Notes: generated from the sequence alone by a model not told the origin. A stretch of DNA of 64,000 nucleotides from an uncultured Flavobacteriaceae bacterium (GCA_947494825.1 CANLWN010000007.1:62001-126000), one strand, 5' to 3'; positions 41,745 through 51,351 are shown, numbered from the stretch's first letter. Numbers and translations: made by a program.

Positions 41745-42821
41745 TTAGCTTAGGGTCAATTGCAAGCGTACCCCATAGTTACCGTTCTGCCTGTCTATTG
41801 TTAAATTGTGCGATTCGGGGAACAAGAGCATCAATCTGTTCTTAATGTTTTCGAGCCCAATGCCCGAATTTTCCAAATCCTTTTTATAGGGGCCCACTTT
41901 GTTCCTTACATGGAAATCCAATTGGTCATCGGCAATTTCAATGCGCATATCAATGTCGGTCCGTCCCTTAAAATCCGTGCCGTACTTAAACGCATTTTCC
42001 ACAAATGGAATCAACAATAAGGGAGGTACGATCTTGTTGTTGTAGTCCCCGCTTATTTTTAGGTTCACATTCTCACTGTCTGACAGCCGTAGGCGTTGCA
42101 GCGCCACAAAATTTTTAATATAATCTATTTCCTTGATCAATGGCACAAACTCCTGTTTTGCCTCGTACAGCATATAACGCATCAGTTCGGACAATGTAAT
42201 TACCGCTTCCGAAGCGTCGTTGGATTTGTTGCGGACCAGGGAATAGATACTGTTGAGGGAGTTGAACAGAAAATGTGGGTTTAACTGGGCCCTGAGGAAC
42301 TGCAGCTCCGTTTCCTTCTGTTTGGACTCTTTTTCCTTGGAGGCTTTATCCCGCTTATAAAAGTCCTTGGTCAGGCCCAAAACACCCCCCAAAAGAAAAA
42401 AGGCCAGTGAAATAATGGCGGTAACCATATGGGGAAACCTCCTATATTTAGGCATCCGTGCCCTTCTTACAAACCTTTCGAATTCCTCAATAGGGTCTAC
42501 CGGAAGTACATAACGCATCAACAGGTTTAACAGGAGCAGCAGGGCAAGGGAGACCAAAATATAGGTCGATATCTTTTTTTTGAGCAACAGAAAGGGCACC
42601 AAAATCAGGTAGTTACTATACAATAGCAATGGATTCACCATGAACCTATACAAAAAATTGGACCTTAACTCCCCGTACTCTATAGTAGATATGGTAATAG
42701 GAATGGACAATAGACAAATCCAAACGATGATATGTACATATACTTCCTTGATACGAAATGATCTTTTCAAAGCATCTTTCTTTAGCAAAAAAAGATACTT
42801 ATTTTTAATGACTGATTCCAT
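41745..42821 (-). CDS. LytS-type sensor histidine kinase
   Basis: 358 residues. Four hydrophobic helices (about 25-155) are followed by a linker helix and a kinase domain of the LytS/His_kinase type with the phospho-accepting segment NPHFLFNSLNSIYSLV and the N-box PFVENAFKYG. The region between helices holds no sensor domain, so the signal may be sensed in the membrane. The gene overlaps the DUF4907 gene by 17 bases, which ties this kinase to the surface proteins upstream. Confidence 0.9.
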   Translation of the reverse strand: MESVIKNKYLFLLKKDALKRSFRIKEVYVHIIVWICLLSIPITISTIEYGELRSNFLYRFMVNPLLLYSNYLILVPFLLLKKKISTYILVSLALLLLLNLLMRYVLPVDPIEEFERFVRRARMPKYRRFPHMVTAIISLAFFLLGGVLGLTKDFYKRDKASKEKESKQKETELQFLRAQLNPHFLFNSLNSIYSLVRNKSNDASEAVITLSELMRYMLYEAKQEFVPLIKEIDYIKNFVALQRLRLSDSENVNLKISGDYNNKIVPPLLLIPFVENAFKYGTDFKGRTDIDMRIEIADDQLDFHVRNKVGPYKKDLENSGIGLENIKNRLMLLFPESHNLTIDRQNGNYGVRLQLTLS

Positions 42822-43149
42822 TCTTTTTTAAATCCTCTACATGGACTACGGGCGATTTGCCCACAATCAAACGGTCTAAGACCAATGTTCCCACGATACG
42901 TGCCTCTTCTTTAGATGTAAAATGTTTTTTTCCACGGATTCCAGGGACAAACTCCTGCTTGATCTGCAGTTGATCCCCGTAATATATCTCATACGACCAT
43001 GCGCTGGCCCAATGCTCAATTACCTCCAGTCGGTACTGCGGCCTCAGGGGCGGCTTCTCCTTTGATCGGATTTTCAAAATGATCCCGATCAAAAGCACCG
43101 CAATGCCAATAAGAATCAGTGCTATCGTATGTCTTCTTTTGTTATCCAT
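42805..43149 (-). CDS. DUF4907-family membrane-anchored protein
   Basis: 114 residues: one N-terminal helix (IALILIGIAVLLIGIILKI) and a small domain with WSYEIYYGDQLQIKQEFVPG, GKKHFTSKEEARIVGTLVLDRL and a closing PVVHVEDLKK, as in DUF4907. These proteins are often found beside Kelch and DUF4270 genes in flavobacteria, as here. Function unknown. The overlap with the histidine kinase suggests it may report to that kinase. Confidence 0.75.
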   Translation of the reverse strand: MDNKRRHTIALILIGIAVLLIGIILKIRSKEKPPLRPQYRLEVIEHWASAWSYEIYYGDQLQIKQEFVPGIRGKKHFTSKEEARIVGTLVLDRLIVGKSPVVHVEDLKKNGISH

Positions 43150-43260
43150 CCTTGATAGGACGTACCGGCCCCATTTGTTTTCACCAGGACCGGTTTGCCC
43201 AACTAATTACACACATTAAAAACCCAATCTAAACTTAAATCCTATTTGCTTACAAAAATT

Positions 43261-44280
43261 CTAATCATCTTCGTCCTCCTCCTCCAAAGGAAAGAACTCC
43301 CGATTATCGTCCAAATACAGGTTACCGCTCCTTCCCAGGGCCAGGAAAGCCCGTGAGCCGTTGGAAAAAGCTATGGCACCCTGCCTTGTGGTTCCCTCAT
43401 AGGGTGTTTTTTCTTCCCATAGATCGGTTAGGGGGTCATATTCCCATATATCTATGGAAGCTCCAGCACCAGAGTCTCCCGTAGCAAAATACCCTTTGTC
43501 GCCAATACTGAAACCTACTCCGCTATTGCGGACAATGGCATAATCGTCATCATCATCCAAATCGAGCAAGGGGCTCCAGGATTCGTTGGTGAGATCAAAA
43601 ACCCAAAAATCGGTCTGGTTTAGCCCGTTAGAGACCCCTGTGCCCAAATATATCTTGTCATTGATGGCAAAAGTGGCGCCGTCCCTTCTTTTATTGCCCC
43701 CAAAACCTACAAGTTCTGTCCATGTGTCCAAAGTGGGGTCGTATCGCCAAAAATCCTTTTTATCGTTATCCCCGTCAAATCCGGTCCCCACATAACCATG
43801 GGTAGCCGAGTTGAAGGCCACCGCCCCTCGCCTTGCCGATCCACCAAAGGGCGTAATTGTATCCCAGGTGTTGGCTGCCACATTATAGCGGTAAAAATCG
43901 CCCAGCTCGTTATCGCCGTCAAAACCCAGTCCTACATACCCGTTCCCGTTGATGGTAAAGGCTGCGGCAGAGCTGCGTGCCGTAGCCGGAAAACTGGCCA
44001 ATTGGCTCCAAAAATTACCTTGGATATCGTACACCCAAAAATCGGCCAAACGATCATCCCCATCAAATCCGGTTCCCATATAGCCCAAATCGCCGATGGT
44101 AAAGGTAGCTGCACCGCTTCTCGGGGTTCCGTCGAATATGGAACGGTCTACCCAATTCCCCAGTGCGTCATCACCATCATCACTACTGGAACAGCCGAGG
44201 AATATCCCTAAACACATGCATAAGAGCAGCAGGGGCCGGCCATTTGCCAAAAGATTTGCTTCTTTACTTCTTGTTTCCAT
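43261..44280 (-). CDS. Kelch-repeat lipoprotein
   Basis: 339 residues. A signal peptide with lipobox (LLLCMCLGIFLGCSSS) leads into six Kelch-type repeats of about 50 residues, recognised by recurring GYMGTGFDGD/GYVGLGFDGD and W/F-Y-D phrases. They form a beta propeller, usually a protein- or carbohydrate-binding platform. The C-terminus is acidic (EEDEDD). It overlaps the outer-membrane protein gene upstream by 17 bases. The start at 44280 leaves a slightly long leader; inner starts are possible. Confidence 0.85.
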   Translation of the reverse strand: METRSKEANLLANGRPLLLLCMCLGIFLGCSSSDDGDDALGNWVDRSIFDGTPRSGAATFTIGDLGYMGTGFDGDDRLADFWVYDIQGNFWSQLASFPATARSSAAAFTINGNGYVGLGFDGDNELGDFYRYNVAANTWDTITPFGGSARRGAVAFNSATHGYVGTGFDGDNDKKDFWRYDPTLDTWTELVGFGGNKRRDGATFAINDKIYLGTGVSNGLNQTDFWVFDLTNESWSPLLDLDDDDDYAIVRNSGVGFSIGDKGYFATGDSGAGASIDIWEYDPLTDLWEEKTPYEGTTRQGAIAFSNGSRAFLALGRSGNLYLDDNREFFPLEEEDEDD

Positions 44281-45172
44281 ACCTTCTTTTGTTTAAATTA
44301 AACGTTAAGCCCATACTGATGTAGGCTGCGCCCGTTGTTTCAAAATTGAACAGTTCCGTATTTTCGCCATCAAGGATACGGAACTGGTTGGTGGACCAAT
44401 AACCCACCCTAATCACTGTTGTAAAATTGGGTTGTATCCTAAAGTTGTGCTCCACACCAAAATCAAGGCCGTTGACCTGTAATTTGGTATGCCTAAGGTC
44501 TCCTATATCATTGAAGGACACTGTTGATGAGATATTAGCGTAGGTGCCGAAAAAAGTAGCTCTTGCCCTCAGCGAATGCCGTTCATCGGGGCGGTAGGTA
44601 AGTCCCGAAACAGGTATCCCCAAAACATAGTTCCATCGTTCACTTAGTTTCTTCCCAAAGGAAAGCGTTGGGAAAAATTGTGGCTTTCCGAAAGCGGTAC
44701 CAAAGGCAAGTCCAAACGAAAAAGTGGCCGGGCCTTTTCCCCCTTCCCATCTTTTGGACAGACCTGTCGAGACGTTGATCTGAAAATCATCGCCGGAAAT
44801 GCCTTCGGCAAAGTTGGAGGACAAGCCCGGGGCCACACTAAAATTGGCCGACCAACCTTTACCCATTTTATGTCTGTAAAACAGTCTGGCCCTAAGTACA
44901 TGTATTTCCTCATATTCCTGGGATTCAAAGTTTCCAGGCAGATCAAAAAAAGAAAAATTATGATTGGTATACCCAAGCCCGATTCCCAAAAATCCCGACT
45001 TCATCTTAATCCCCCCTCCAAGGTTAAACGTATAGGTACTCATCTCTGTGTCCCCCAAGCTAGGTACGAGCCGGTATTCCAGTTTGGCGATTTCACCCAA
45101 GGCAGCTCCTTGAGCCCATGATATGTTATAGGTAAACGGTACCATTAAGAGTAAATATATTTTGCACTTCAA
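44264..45172 (-). CDS. Outer-membrane beta-barrel protein
   Basis: 302 residues. A signal peptide (YLLLMVPFTYNISWAQG) and about twelve amphipathic strands (e.g. LGIGLGYTNHNFSFF, LRARLFYRHKM, WSANFSVAPGL, FTTVIRVGYWST) ending in ISMGLTFNL, the typical terminal strand. There is no recognisable enzymatic motif. It overlaps the Kelch gene and likely forms the outer-membrane part of the same assembly. The strand count is estimated by eye. Confidence 0.7.
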   Translation of the reverse strand: MKCKIYLLLMVPFTYNISWAQGAALGEIAKLEYRLVPSLGDTEMSTYTFNLGGGIKMKSGFLGIGLGYTNHNFSFFDLPGNFESQEYEEIHVLRARLFYRHKMGKGWSANFSVAPGLSSNFAEGISGDDFQINVSTGLSKRWEGGKGPATFSFGLAFGTAFGKPQFFPTLSFGKKLSERWNYVLGIPVSGLTYRPDERHSLRARATFFGTYANISSTVSFNDIGDLRHTKLQVNGLDFGVEHNFRIQPNFTTVIRVGYWSTNQFRILDGENTELFNFETTGAAYISMGLTFNLNKRRYGNKK

Positions 45173-45397
45173 CTACTTGCATTTTTGTCAAAACTAAAGG
45201 CAGGGCGCAAGGGTCCGAAAAAAAATATACAGGGCTTGTGATTCTCTAGACCAACCCGGCATAAGTATCGACCGTTTCCGTATTTCCGGTTTGTAGATAG
45301 ATTTTCCAAGTCCGTATATGGATTTTTCCACTCCGTATAAAATACTTCCCAGACTGCTGGCGCCCTACTTAATTTGCCATCAGAAATAGCTTGCGAA

Positions 45398-46711
45398 ATG
45401 AAGAAACTCTTAGGCATAACCGCCGTCCTTGGTCTTATCCTTGCCTGCTCCGTGGATCCACAGGACATCCCTACCCTGGAAGTAGGTCAGGAATTTGCGG
45501 ATTCTAACGTGCGTCTGCTCGTATTGGACACTTTTGCCGTTGAACTCTCTACCTTTAAATTTGACAGTATCATCAGCTCGGATGGCGATAGGCTATTGAT
45601 AGGTAGGTACTCCGATGCCTTTTTGGGCAGCGTTACTGCCGCGGCTTATATAGAACTTACCGCACAGACCTATTCCCTGCCCAATGACGCAGAGCTGGAC
45701 AGCATTGCCTTAATTTTGGGGTACGATGACTACTTTTACAGCGATACTACACAGGTAACGCAAATACGCGTACACCTACTTACCGAGGAGCTGCGGCCCG
45801 AGGAGGATTTTTTTTACAACACCAGCACCCTCCCGTTTGATTCCGTTCCCCTAGCCCAACGAAATTACCGGCCCGAACCTTTTGACGAAGATTCCCTGCA
45901 TATCTCACTTCCCATTTCGGCAGGGCAGGAAATCTTTGACCTCATACAAGAAAACGATATCAATGATACGGATGACCTGAGGGAAAAATTCAAGGGATTC
46001 AGCCTGCAGTCGGGTGTGGAGGACAATGGTGCTATTGTCGGTTTTTCCAAAAACCAGGAACAAACCTATCTTCGTTTTTTTTATTCCGTTCCAGATGAAT
46101 TTGAGGATGTGGAGGGAAGCTTTGATCTTTTTATCAACCCCTTTAGCGAAACACCTTCGGCTTTTAACAATATAACCAGTGATGTGTCGGGAACAACATT
46201 GGAGGTGTTGACAGACCAGGAAACAAACCTACCTACTACGGCCTCCAACAACCTGAGTTATATTCAATCGGGTATCGGGTATGCCACCCGGGTGGAATTC
46301 CCTACGATCAAAAGGGTTTTTGACCTCCAAGGCACAGGAACGGTGCTGAGCGCCATCCTGCAGTTAAAACCTCCTGTTGCATCCTACGATGACATTCTCC
46401 CCCTAAGGGATTCCTTAAATGTCGCCATTTTGGACCAGAACAACGAGATTATCGGACCGGTCGCTAACGGACAGGGAATTGTGCTGGGCAGGATAAGCCA
46501 GGAAAACGAGGAATTCAGCAATGTCATTTATGAAATTCCTGTGGGGGTCTATATCGATGCTAAATTGACAGAGACCCCTACAGTTGAAGATGCCTTGGTG
46601 CTTTTCCCCCCAGAGTTCAATGGGACGGTAGACAGAATTGTCCTTGAAGGTCCTGAAAATACAGATTTTGAAGCTCGGTTAATCCTCACTTATGCCATTT
46701 ATGATGATTAG
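45398..46711 (+). CDS. DUF4270-family lipoprotein
   Basis: 437 residues from ATG 45398 with lipobox (GLILACSVDP). The family pattern is DIPTLEVGQEFADSNVRLLVLDTFAVELSTF, then YSDAFLGSVTAAAYIEL and a middle domain about 130-260. The C-terminal half (PTIKRVFDLQGTG ... ILTYAIYDD) is beta-rich. DUF4270 proteins are large secreted lipoproteins with no known role. An upstream ATG at 45374 would put eight residues before the signal peptide. The gene is divergent from the barrel gene at 45172 and overlaps the next barrel gene by 20 bases. Confidence 0.85.
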   Translation: MKKLLGITAVLGLILACSVDPQDIPTLEVGQEFADSNVRLLVLDTFAVELSTFKFDSIISSDGDRLLIGRYSDAFLGSVTAAAYIELTAQTYSLPNDAELDSIALILGYDDYFYSDTTQVTQIRVHLLTEELRPEEDFFYNTSTLPFDSVPLAQRNYRPEPFDEDSLHISLPISAGQEIFDLIQENDINDTDDLREKFKGFSLQSGVEDNGAIVGFSKNQEQTYLRFFYSVPDEFEDVEGSFDLFINPFSETPSAFNNITSDVSGTTLEVLTDQETNLPTTASNNLSYIQSGIGYATRVEFPTIKRVFDLQGTGTVLSAILQLKPPVASYDDILPLRDSLNVAILDQNNEIIGPVANGQGIVLGRISQENEEFSNVIYEIPVGVYIDAKLTETPTVEDALVLFPPEFNGTVDRIVLEGPENTDFEARLILTYAIYDD

Positions 46712-47945
46712 ATCAGTCCTGTTACGAACGCTACTGCTTTTCCCTTTGGGTTTGATGGCACAGACCAATAATCTTACCGGCTCTCCGTATTCCCTATTTG
46801 GCTTGGGTGTATCCACCAATGCCAATATTGGCAAGAACAGTTCCCTCGGAAATGGGGGGTACGCCCTGGCCGGCCCAAATTTCATCAATATCCTCAATCC
46901 GGCTTCTTTTGGCGAGTATGCCGAAAGGAGTTTTCTTTTTGATTTTGGGTTTCTGGTCGAAATGAGCAACATATCCAACCGCAGTGCCAACGAACGGCGC
47001 ATTGCAGGTAACTTTTCCAACTTGGCCATAGCTGCAAGCCTTAGTCCCAAATCTTCATTTGGGTTATCCGTGGCTCCCTACACCGATGTTGGATATTCCC
47101 TTATTGGTGTGGAAAGCAATATTGAGGGCTCCTTTGACCAATTTACCAGCAACATCCTGGGCACGGGCTCCCTGAACGATTTTCGGTTTTCCTATGGATA
47201 TGCGCTCACCGAGCATTTGCGAATTGGGGGCAGCCTCTCCTATCTTTTTGGTACGCTGGAAGAAAGTGAGCAGATCGTGGCCGATCAGAGTTCCCTATCC
47301 ATTGCTGAACAAAGTAGTTACAATGGATTTCGACTTGGATTGGGCCTCCAATATGAGCTGGGTGAAAAATTCACCTTGGGCCTAGTGGCCAATCTACCTG
47401 CTTCACTCTCGGGCACCCAAGATCGGGTAGTGGATAAATCCCTGGATTTTGTTCCTACCGTTGTAGAAAATGAAACAAACATTTCGCTCGAAAGCTTTGA
47501 TCTGCCCTTGGAACTCAACGGAGGCATCCTAATAAGACCCAGCAACCAACTAGCGGTTAATTTGGATTATGGGATACGCCTGTGGGAGGCTACCGGACAA
47601 CGGGACAACGTAGGACAGTTTATAGACCAACATGTCATCTCCCTAGGTGGGGAATACATTAAGGACAAACAAGGATTAAAGTTTTGGGAACGTTTGCAAT
47701 TCCGCGCAGGATTCAACTATGACACCGGTTATCTTCAGGTGAATGACAACAAGATAAATTTCTACGGCATTACAGCGGGCATAGGCATTCCCCTAGGGTA
47801 CCGGTCCGCATCCCGATTGAATATTTCCTACGCCAACAGTAGCCGGGGCACCACCGAGGGATTTCTGGTACAGGAGCGCTTTAACACCATTAACATAAAC
47901 ATCAGCTTAAAGGACATTTGGTTCCTAAAACGAAAAATTAATTGA
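46692..47945 (+). CDS. Outer-membrane barrel protein, FadL/PorV-like
   Basis: 417 residues. After a signal peptide (LLRTLLLFPLGLMAQ) comes the N-terminal NLTGSPYSLFGLGVS plug-like segment and NPASFGEYAERSFLFDFGF, a pattern of FadL/PorV-type barrels. Many strands follow, ending in FNTININISLKDIWF. These proteins move hydrophobic compounds or act in the type IX secretion machinery. It starts inside the end of the DUF4270 gene and is co-expressed with it. The exact class is not certain. Confidence 0.75.
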   Translation: MPFMMIRSVLLRTLLLFPLGLMAQTNNLTGSPYSLFGLGVSTNANIGKNSSLGNGGYALAGPNFINILNPASFGEYAERSFLFDFGFLVEMSNISNRSANERRIAGNFSNLAIAASLSPKSSFGLSVAPYTDVGYSLIGVESNIEGSFDQFTSNILGTGSLNDFRFSYGYALTEHLRIGGSLSYLFGTLEESEQIVADQSSLSIAEQSSYNGFRLGLGLQYELGEKFTLGLVANLPASLSGTQDRVVDKSLDFVPTVVENETNISLESFDLPLELNGGILIRPSNQLAVNLDYGIRLWEATGQRDNVGQFIDQHVISLGGEYIKDKQGLKFWERLQFRAGFNYDTGYLQVNDNKINFYGITAGIGIPLGYRSASRLNISYANSSRGTTEGFLVQERFNTININISLKDIWFLKRKIN

Positions 47946-47956
47946 TACCATAGTTT

Positions 47957-48322
47957 ATGAAAACAAAAAAGATAACTACTACCCTGTTTGTGGGGTTGTT
48001 TTTGGCCTGCCTGTCAGCTCAAGAGGGCCTGGATGCCCAAAAAATGGCCGAATATCAAAGTCGAGAAATGGCAAAGGAATTAAAATTAAATGATGCACAG
48101 CAAGGCCGTATTGAAGCCATCAACCTGAAATACGCAAAAAAAATGTTCGCCATAAGGGAGGCCGATGGTGGCATGTTTGGGAAAATGGGTGAAATAAAGG
48201 CCCTTAAAAAAGCTAAGCATACCGATTTGGAAGCCGTGCTTACCCCATATCAAATGGAAAAATACAGAGAGGAACTGGAGCCCAAGTTCAGAAGATATTT
48301 CAGAAAACAGATGGGACCATAG
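47957..48322 (+). CDS. Small exported alpha-helical protein
   Basis: 121 residues. A signal peptide (TTTLFVGLFLACLSAQEG) is followed by an all-helical segment with LTXXQ-like phrases: AKELKLNDAQQGRIEAINLKY and LEAVLTPYQMEKYREEL. This recalls the periplasmic Spy/CpxP chaperone type, although it has just two such repeats. It is 11 bases after the barrel gene, the last of that run. Confidence 0.65.
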   Translation: MKTKKITTTLFVGLFLACLSAQEGLDAQKMAEYQSREMAKELKLNDAQQGRIEAINLKYAKKMFAIREADGGMFGKMGEIKALKKAKHTDLEAVLTPYQMEKYREELEPKFRRYFRKQMGP

Positions 48323-48351
48323 CCTCTGGCCTGCACGTCTTTTTTACGGTC

Positions 48352-48687
48352 CTACTGCTTGAGTTCCAATTTCTCGGCAAAATAGTCGCAAAAATCCTTC
48401 ATCGTGGCCGTCATTTTTTCATCTTGGGTAGCCTTCATAAAAGTGTCTGACAGGGATACCAAGGTTTGATGGAAAAAAATCTTCATTTCGTCCACAGGCA
48501 TATCCTTGGTCCATAAATCGATCTTAAGGGATTCCCTGTTCTTGCTGTCCCACACGGATAGCAGCATAGCCTTGGCCTGTTCGTTATCAATTCCGCCATC
48601 CTGGGCGGACCAGGTAAGTTCCTCGGGAACCCTATTTTCATCGAGTCCTACCTTCAATGTAATTTCCGAAGTGTGGAGCTTTGCCAT
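48352..48687 (-). CDS. gldC: Gliding motility protein GldC
   Basis: 111 residues, soluble, with the GldC pattern AKLHTSEITLKVGLDENRVPEEL, TWSAQDGG and KIDLWTKDMPVDEMKIFFHQTL. In Flavobacterium johnsoniae GldC supports gliding but is not essential. It starts one base after the gldB stop region, an overlapping pair as in other flavobacteria. Confidence 0.92.
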   Translation of the reverse strand: MAKLHTSEITLKVGLDENRVPEELTWSAQDGGIDNEQAKAMLLSVWDSKNRESLKIDLWTKDMPVDEMKIFFHQTLVSLSDTFMKATQDEKMTATMKDFCDYFAEKLELKQ

Positions 48688-49676
48688 TATTTCTTAGGTT
48701 TGTAGTTAGATCTTTTGAAGATTTCATCGGCAGAAAGGTTCAATAATTGAGTTAGGTTCAAATCATTATTTTCCATAAAGGACCTTACAATCTGCCAACC
48801 CATGTACCTGCCGATCCGTCCAGGGGATTCATTGTCCAATTCCAATTGAAATTTGGAAAAAGGGGCAAGGTCCAGAAATCGCTGATCCAATTTGTTGTTT
48901 GTACTGTAGAGCAGTTCCCTTTCCACAAAGTAGCGCCAAATTTGTTCTTCATTGGCCTGTGCCCAGGCCAATTGATCTGAGGAATATCCTATTTTTTCGG
49001 TATCGTCCAAAAAGGGCGCTATTTTGTCCTTTAGGTACAGTTCCTTGCCATAGTACACCATTTTGGACAGCAGGGTCTTGTCCCTAGGCCTGGAAACCAC
49101 CTGTTTTCCGAAGGTACCGGCCACATCACTGATCAAAAACCGTTTGTCCAGACCTGCGGCTATATAATTTTGCATCCCCGCGTAAAATTTATGTTCATGG
49201 CCCAGGTAGTTGTCCAATCCCAGAAACAACAATGAGTCCGTTAAAATCACTCGATTGTTGTAATCCACATCCGTAGTGACGGTAAGTACCTTGGGAAGCT
49301 TATAGTTGGGGAAGTAATATTTTATGTGTTTGAAAAGCAGCTCCAGATCGGCAGTTTCCGCTTCAAAATTGGCAAATGCCCTATCCACTTCTTCCAAAAG
49401 TTCAAGTTGCAAGGTGTCTACAAGCTTGGCCTCCCAGACACTGTCTGCATACTGTTCTGGAAAGAGGTAAGGATAACGATTCTTTAAAGCGGGAAGATCC
49501 GAAGGAGAGGCTTGGGCAAACGCCCTATCGAAACGGGATATCTCTAAATCCACCGCTGTTTTCCTAACCGCTTCGGCAACTTTGTCCCCATCACCACAAC
49601 CAAAAAGAACCGCCGTTAGCATCAAAACCAAAAAATCCCATTTTCTCCAATGAAAGTAATCGCCCTTTCGTTTCAT
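48687..49676 (-). CDS. gldB: Gliding motility lipoprotein GldB
   Basis: 329 residues with a lipobox (LMLTAVLFGCGDG). The family segments RFDRAFAQASPSDLPALKNRYPYLFPEQYADSVW (split over 60-95) and LGLDNYLGHEHKFY are seen, the latter with a metalloprotease-like HEHK. GldB is an essential membrane lipoprotein of gliding and type IX secretion in flavobacteria. It shares a promoter region with the divergent nadE gene; a TAACTTTG box at 49708 can serve it. Confidence 0.92.
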   Translation of the reverse strand: MKRKGDYFHWRKWDFLVLMLTAVLFGCGDGDKVAEAVRKTAVDLEISRFDRAFAQASPSDLPALKNRYPYLFPEQYADSVWEAKLVDTLQLELLEEVDRAFANFEAETADLELLFKHIKYYFPNYKLPKVLTVTTDVDYNNRVILTDSLLFLGLDNYLGHEHKFYAGMQNYIAAGLDKRFLISDVAGTFGKQVVSRPRDKTLLSKMVYYGKELYLKDKIAPFLDDTEKIGYSSDQLAWAQANEEQIWRYFVERELLYSTNNKLDQRFLDLAPFSKFQLELDNESPGRIGRYMGWQIVRSFMENNDLNLTQLLNLSADEIFKRSNYKPKK

Positions 49677-49707
49677 TTTTCAGTACCTACGCTTTATTTT
49701 TACGGGG

Positions 49708-49715
49708 CAAAGTTA
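49708..49715 (-). promoter_or_regulatory. Promoter -7 box of gldB
   Basis: On the minus strand TAACTTTG matches TAnnTTTG, 31 bases before gldB. No TTG at a good distance was found, so it is tentative. Confidence 0.4.
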
Positions 49716-49742
49716 ACAGTTTTCAACGTAATAAATATCGCT

Positions 49743-50531
49743 ATGCAAACGGAAAAAGTAATAGACCATATTGTGAAATGGTTACGGGATTATGCTACAA
49801 ATGCCCACATTAAGGGATTTGTCATTGGGATATCTGGGGGAATAGATTCTGCCGTTACCTCCACGCTCTGTGCCAAGACCGGTCTGGATCTTCTCTGTTT
49901 GGAAATGCCCATCCATCAATCAGAAAAGCAGGTAAGTCGCGCCTCGCGCCATATACAATGGCTTCAGGATAATTTTGCCCACGTAAAGCGGCAAGAGGTA
50001 AACCTCACCCCGGTGTTCGATAATCTGGTGGCTGCGTTGCCCCCTGTGGACAATGAGGAAGACCGTTTTATGTCCCTGGCCAATACCCGGGCACGCTTAC
50101 GCATGACCACATTGTACTATTTTGCGGCATTAAAGGGCTATTTAGTGGCCGGTACCGGGAATAAAGTAGAGGACTTTGGCGTAGGATTTTATACCAAATA
50201 TGGTGATGGAGGCGTGGATTTAAGTCCCATCGCAGACCTTTTGAAGACCGAAGTTTATACAATAGCCACCTTTCTGGGCATAAACAGGGAAATCATCAAA
50301 GCCCCCCCTACAGACGGGCTCTGGGGCGATAACAGGACCGATGAGGACCAGATCGGGGCCTCCTATCCGGAACTGGAATGGGCCATGCGCATGAGCGATC
50401 AGGGCAAACAGGCAACTGACTTTTCGGGTAGAGAAAGAGAAGTTTTTCTTATATTTAAAAAATTTAATTCGGCAAACCAGCATAAGATGGTTCCCATTCC
50501 TGTTTGCGAGATTCCAACAGGATTAAAATAA
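49743..50531 (+). CDS. nadE: NAD+ synthase
   Basis: 262 residues from ATG 49743; the in-frame ATG at 49650 would lie inside gldB. The ATP pyrophosphatase loop is ISGGIDSAVTSTL and the later motifs NTRARLRMTTLYYFA and GTGNKVEDFGVGFYTKYGDGGVDLSPIADL are complete. No glutaminase domain is present, so it uses ammonia. It converts deamido-NAD to NAD. Its place next to gldB is conserved in flavobacteria. Confidence 0.95.
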   Translation: MQTEKVIDHIVKWLRDYATNAHIKGFVIGISGGIDSAVTSTLCAKTGLDLLCLEMPIHQSEKQVSRASRHIQWLQDNFAHVKRQEVNLTPVFDNLVAALPPVDNEEDRFMSLANTRARLRMTTLYYFAALKGYLVAGTGNKVEDFGVGFYTKYGDGGVDLSPIADLLKTEVYTIATFLGINREIIKAPPTDGLWGDNRTDEDQIGASYPELEWAMRMSDQGKQATDFSGREREVFLIFKKFNSANQHKMVPIPVCEIPTGLK

Positions 50532-50698
50532 CCGCTTGACTAAGAATCAAGTGTTTAAGTCGAATAAAGTGGTGAAAATTCTGGTTTTTCCAGAAAAAAT
50601 TTCATTTTTGTTCAACAAATTAGATATTTTAACCTTACATTGCATGTCAGTATTTTTAGACGTAACAGTATAGTTAGAATATAGAAAAACAAGCCAAA

Positions 50699-51328
50699 AT
50701 GATCAAAGTTTTAATTGCGGACAACCACCCCATTGTGCGAATGGGAATTAAGCATGTACTTGGGTCTTCTTCCGATTTTGAGGTTATTGACGACGTTGCT
50801 ACAACTTCCGAGCTATTCGAAAAATTGGAAAAAGTTAGCCCCGATGTCGTTATGCTAGAGATGGATATTCCTGAAATTAACGGTATTGCTACCCTTAGAA
50901 AGATTAAGCAAGAATATCCGAATATCAAGGTACTTATCTACAGCGGGCAGTCAGAGGATGTTTATGCCCTGAGTACCATTAGGGCCGGTGCCTTTGGTTA
51001 CCTATCCAAGACAGCTGATCTGGATTATATTATTTCCGCTGTCAAAAAGGTAAGCCAAGGTAATATGTTCATTACCAATGAATTGGCACAGCGCCTGGCC
51101 TTTGATGAAGGAACACAAAAGCCTAGAAGGTTCTTTAGAAAACTCTCAACAAGGGAAGTTGAAGTGCTGAAGCTTTTGGCTAGTGGCAAGCGAAACAAGG
51201 ATGTGGCCCTGGGGTTAAACCTGAATGAAAAAACGGTCAGTACCTACAAAGCGCGTTTAATGAGAAAATTAAATGTGGACAATCTGGTGGATTTATTGCA
51301 ACAGGCAAAAGCCCTTGAACTGTATTAA
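50699..51328 (+). CDS. NarL/FixJ-type response regulator
   Basis: 209 residues. The receiver has DNHP and the region VVMLEMDIPEINGIATL: the usual phospho-acceptor aspartate position (LxD) is E, with D one residue to the right, so phosphorylation is questionable. Residues about 145-205 are a LuxR-type helix-turn-helix (FRKLSTREVEVLKLLASGKRNKDVALGLNLNEKTVSTYKARLM). No sensor kinase gene is beside it. It may be an orphan regulator that works without phosphate. Confidence 0.85.
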   Translation: MIKVLIADNHPIVRMGIKHVLGSSSDFEVIDDVATTSELFEKLEKVSPDVVMLEMDIPEINGIATLRKIKQEYPNIKVLIYSGQSEDVYALSTIRAGAFGYLSKTADLDYIISAVKKVSQGNMFITNELAQRLAFDEGTQKPRRFFRKLSTREVEVLKLLASGKRNKDVALGLNLNEKTVSTYKARLMRKLNVDNLVDLLQQAKALELY

Positions 51329-51351
51329 ACTCCACTTCGATTTCAAAAGAT

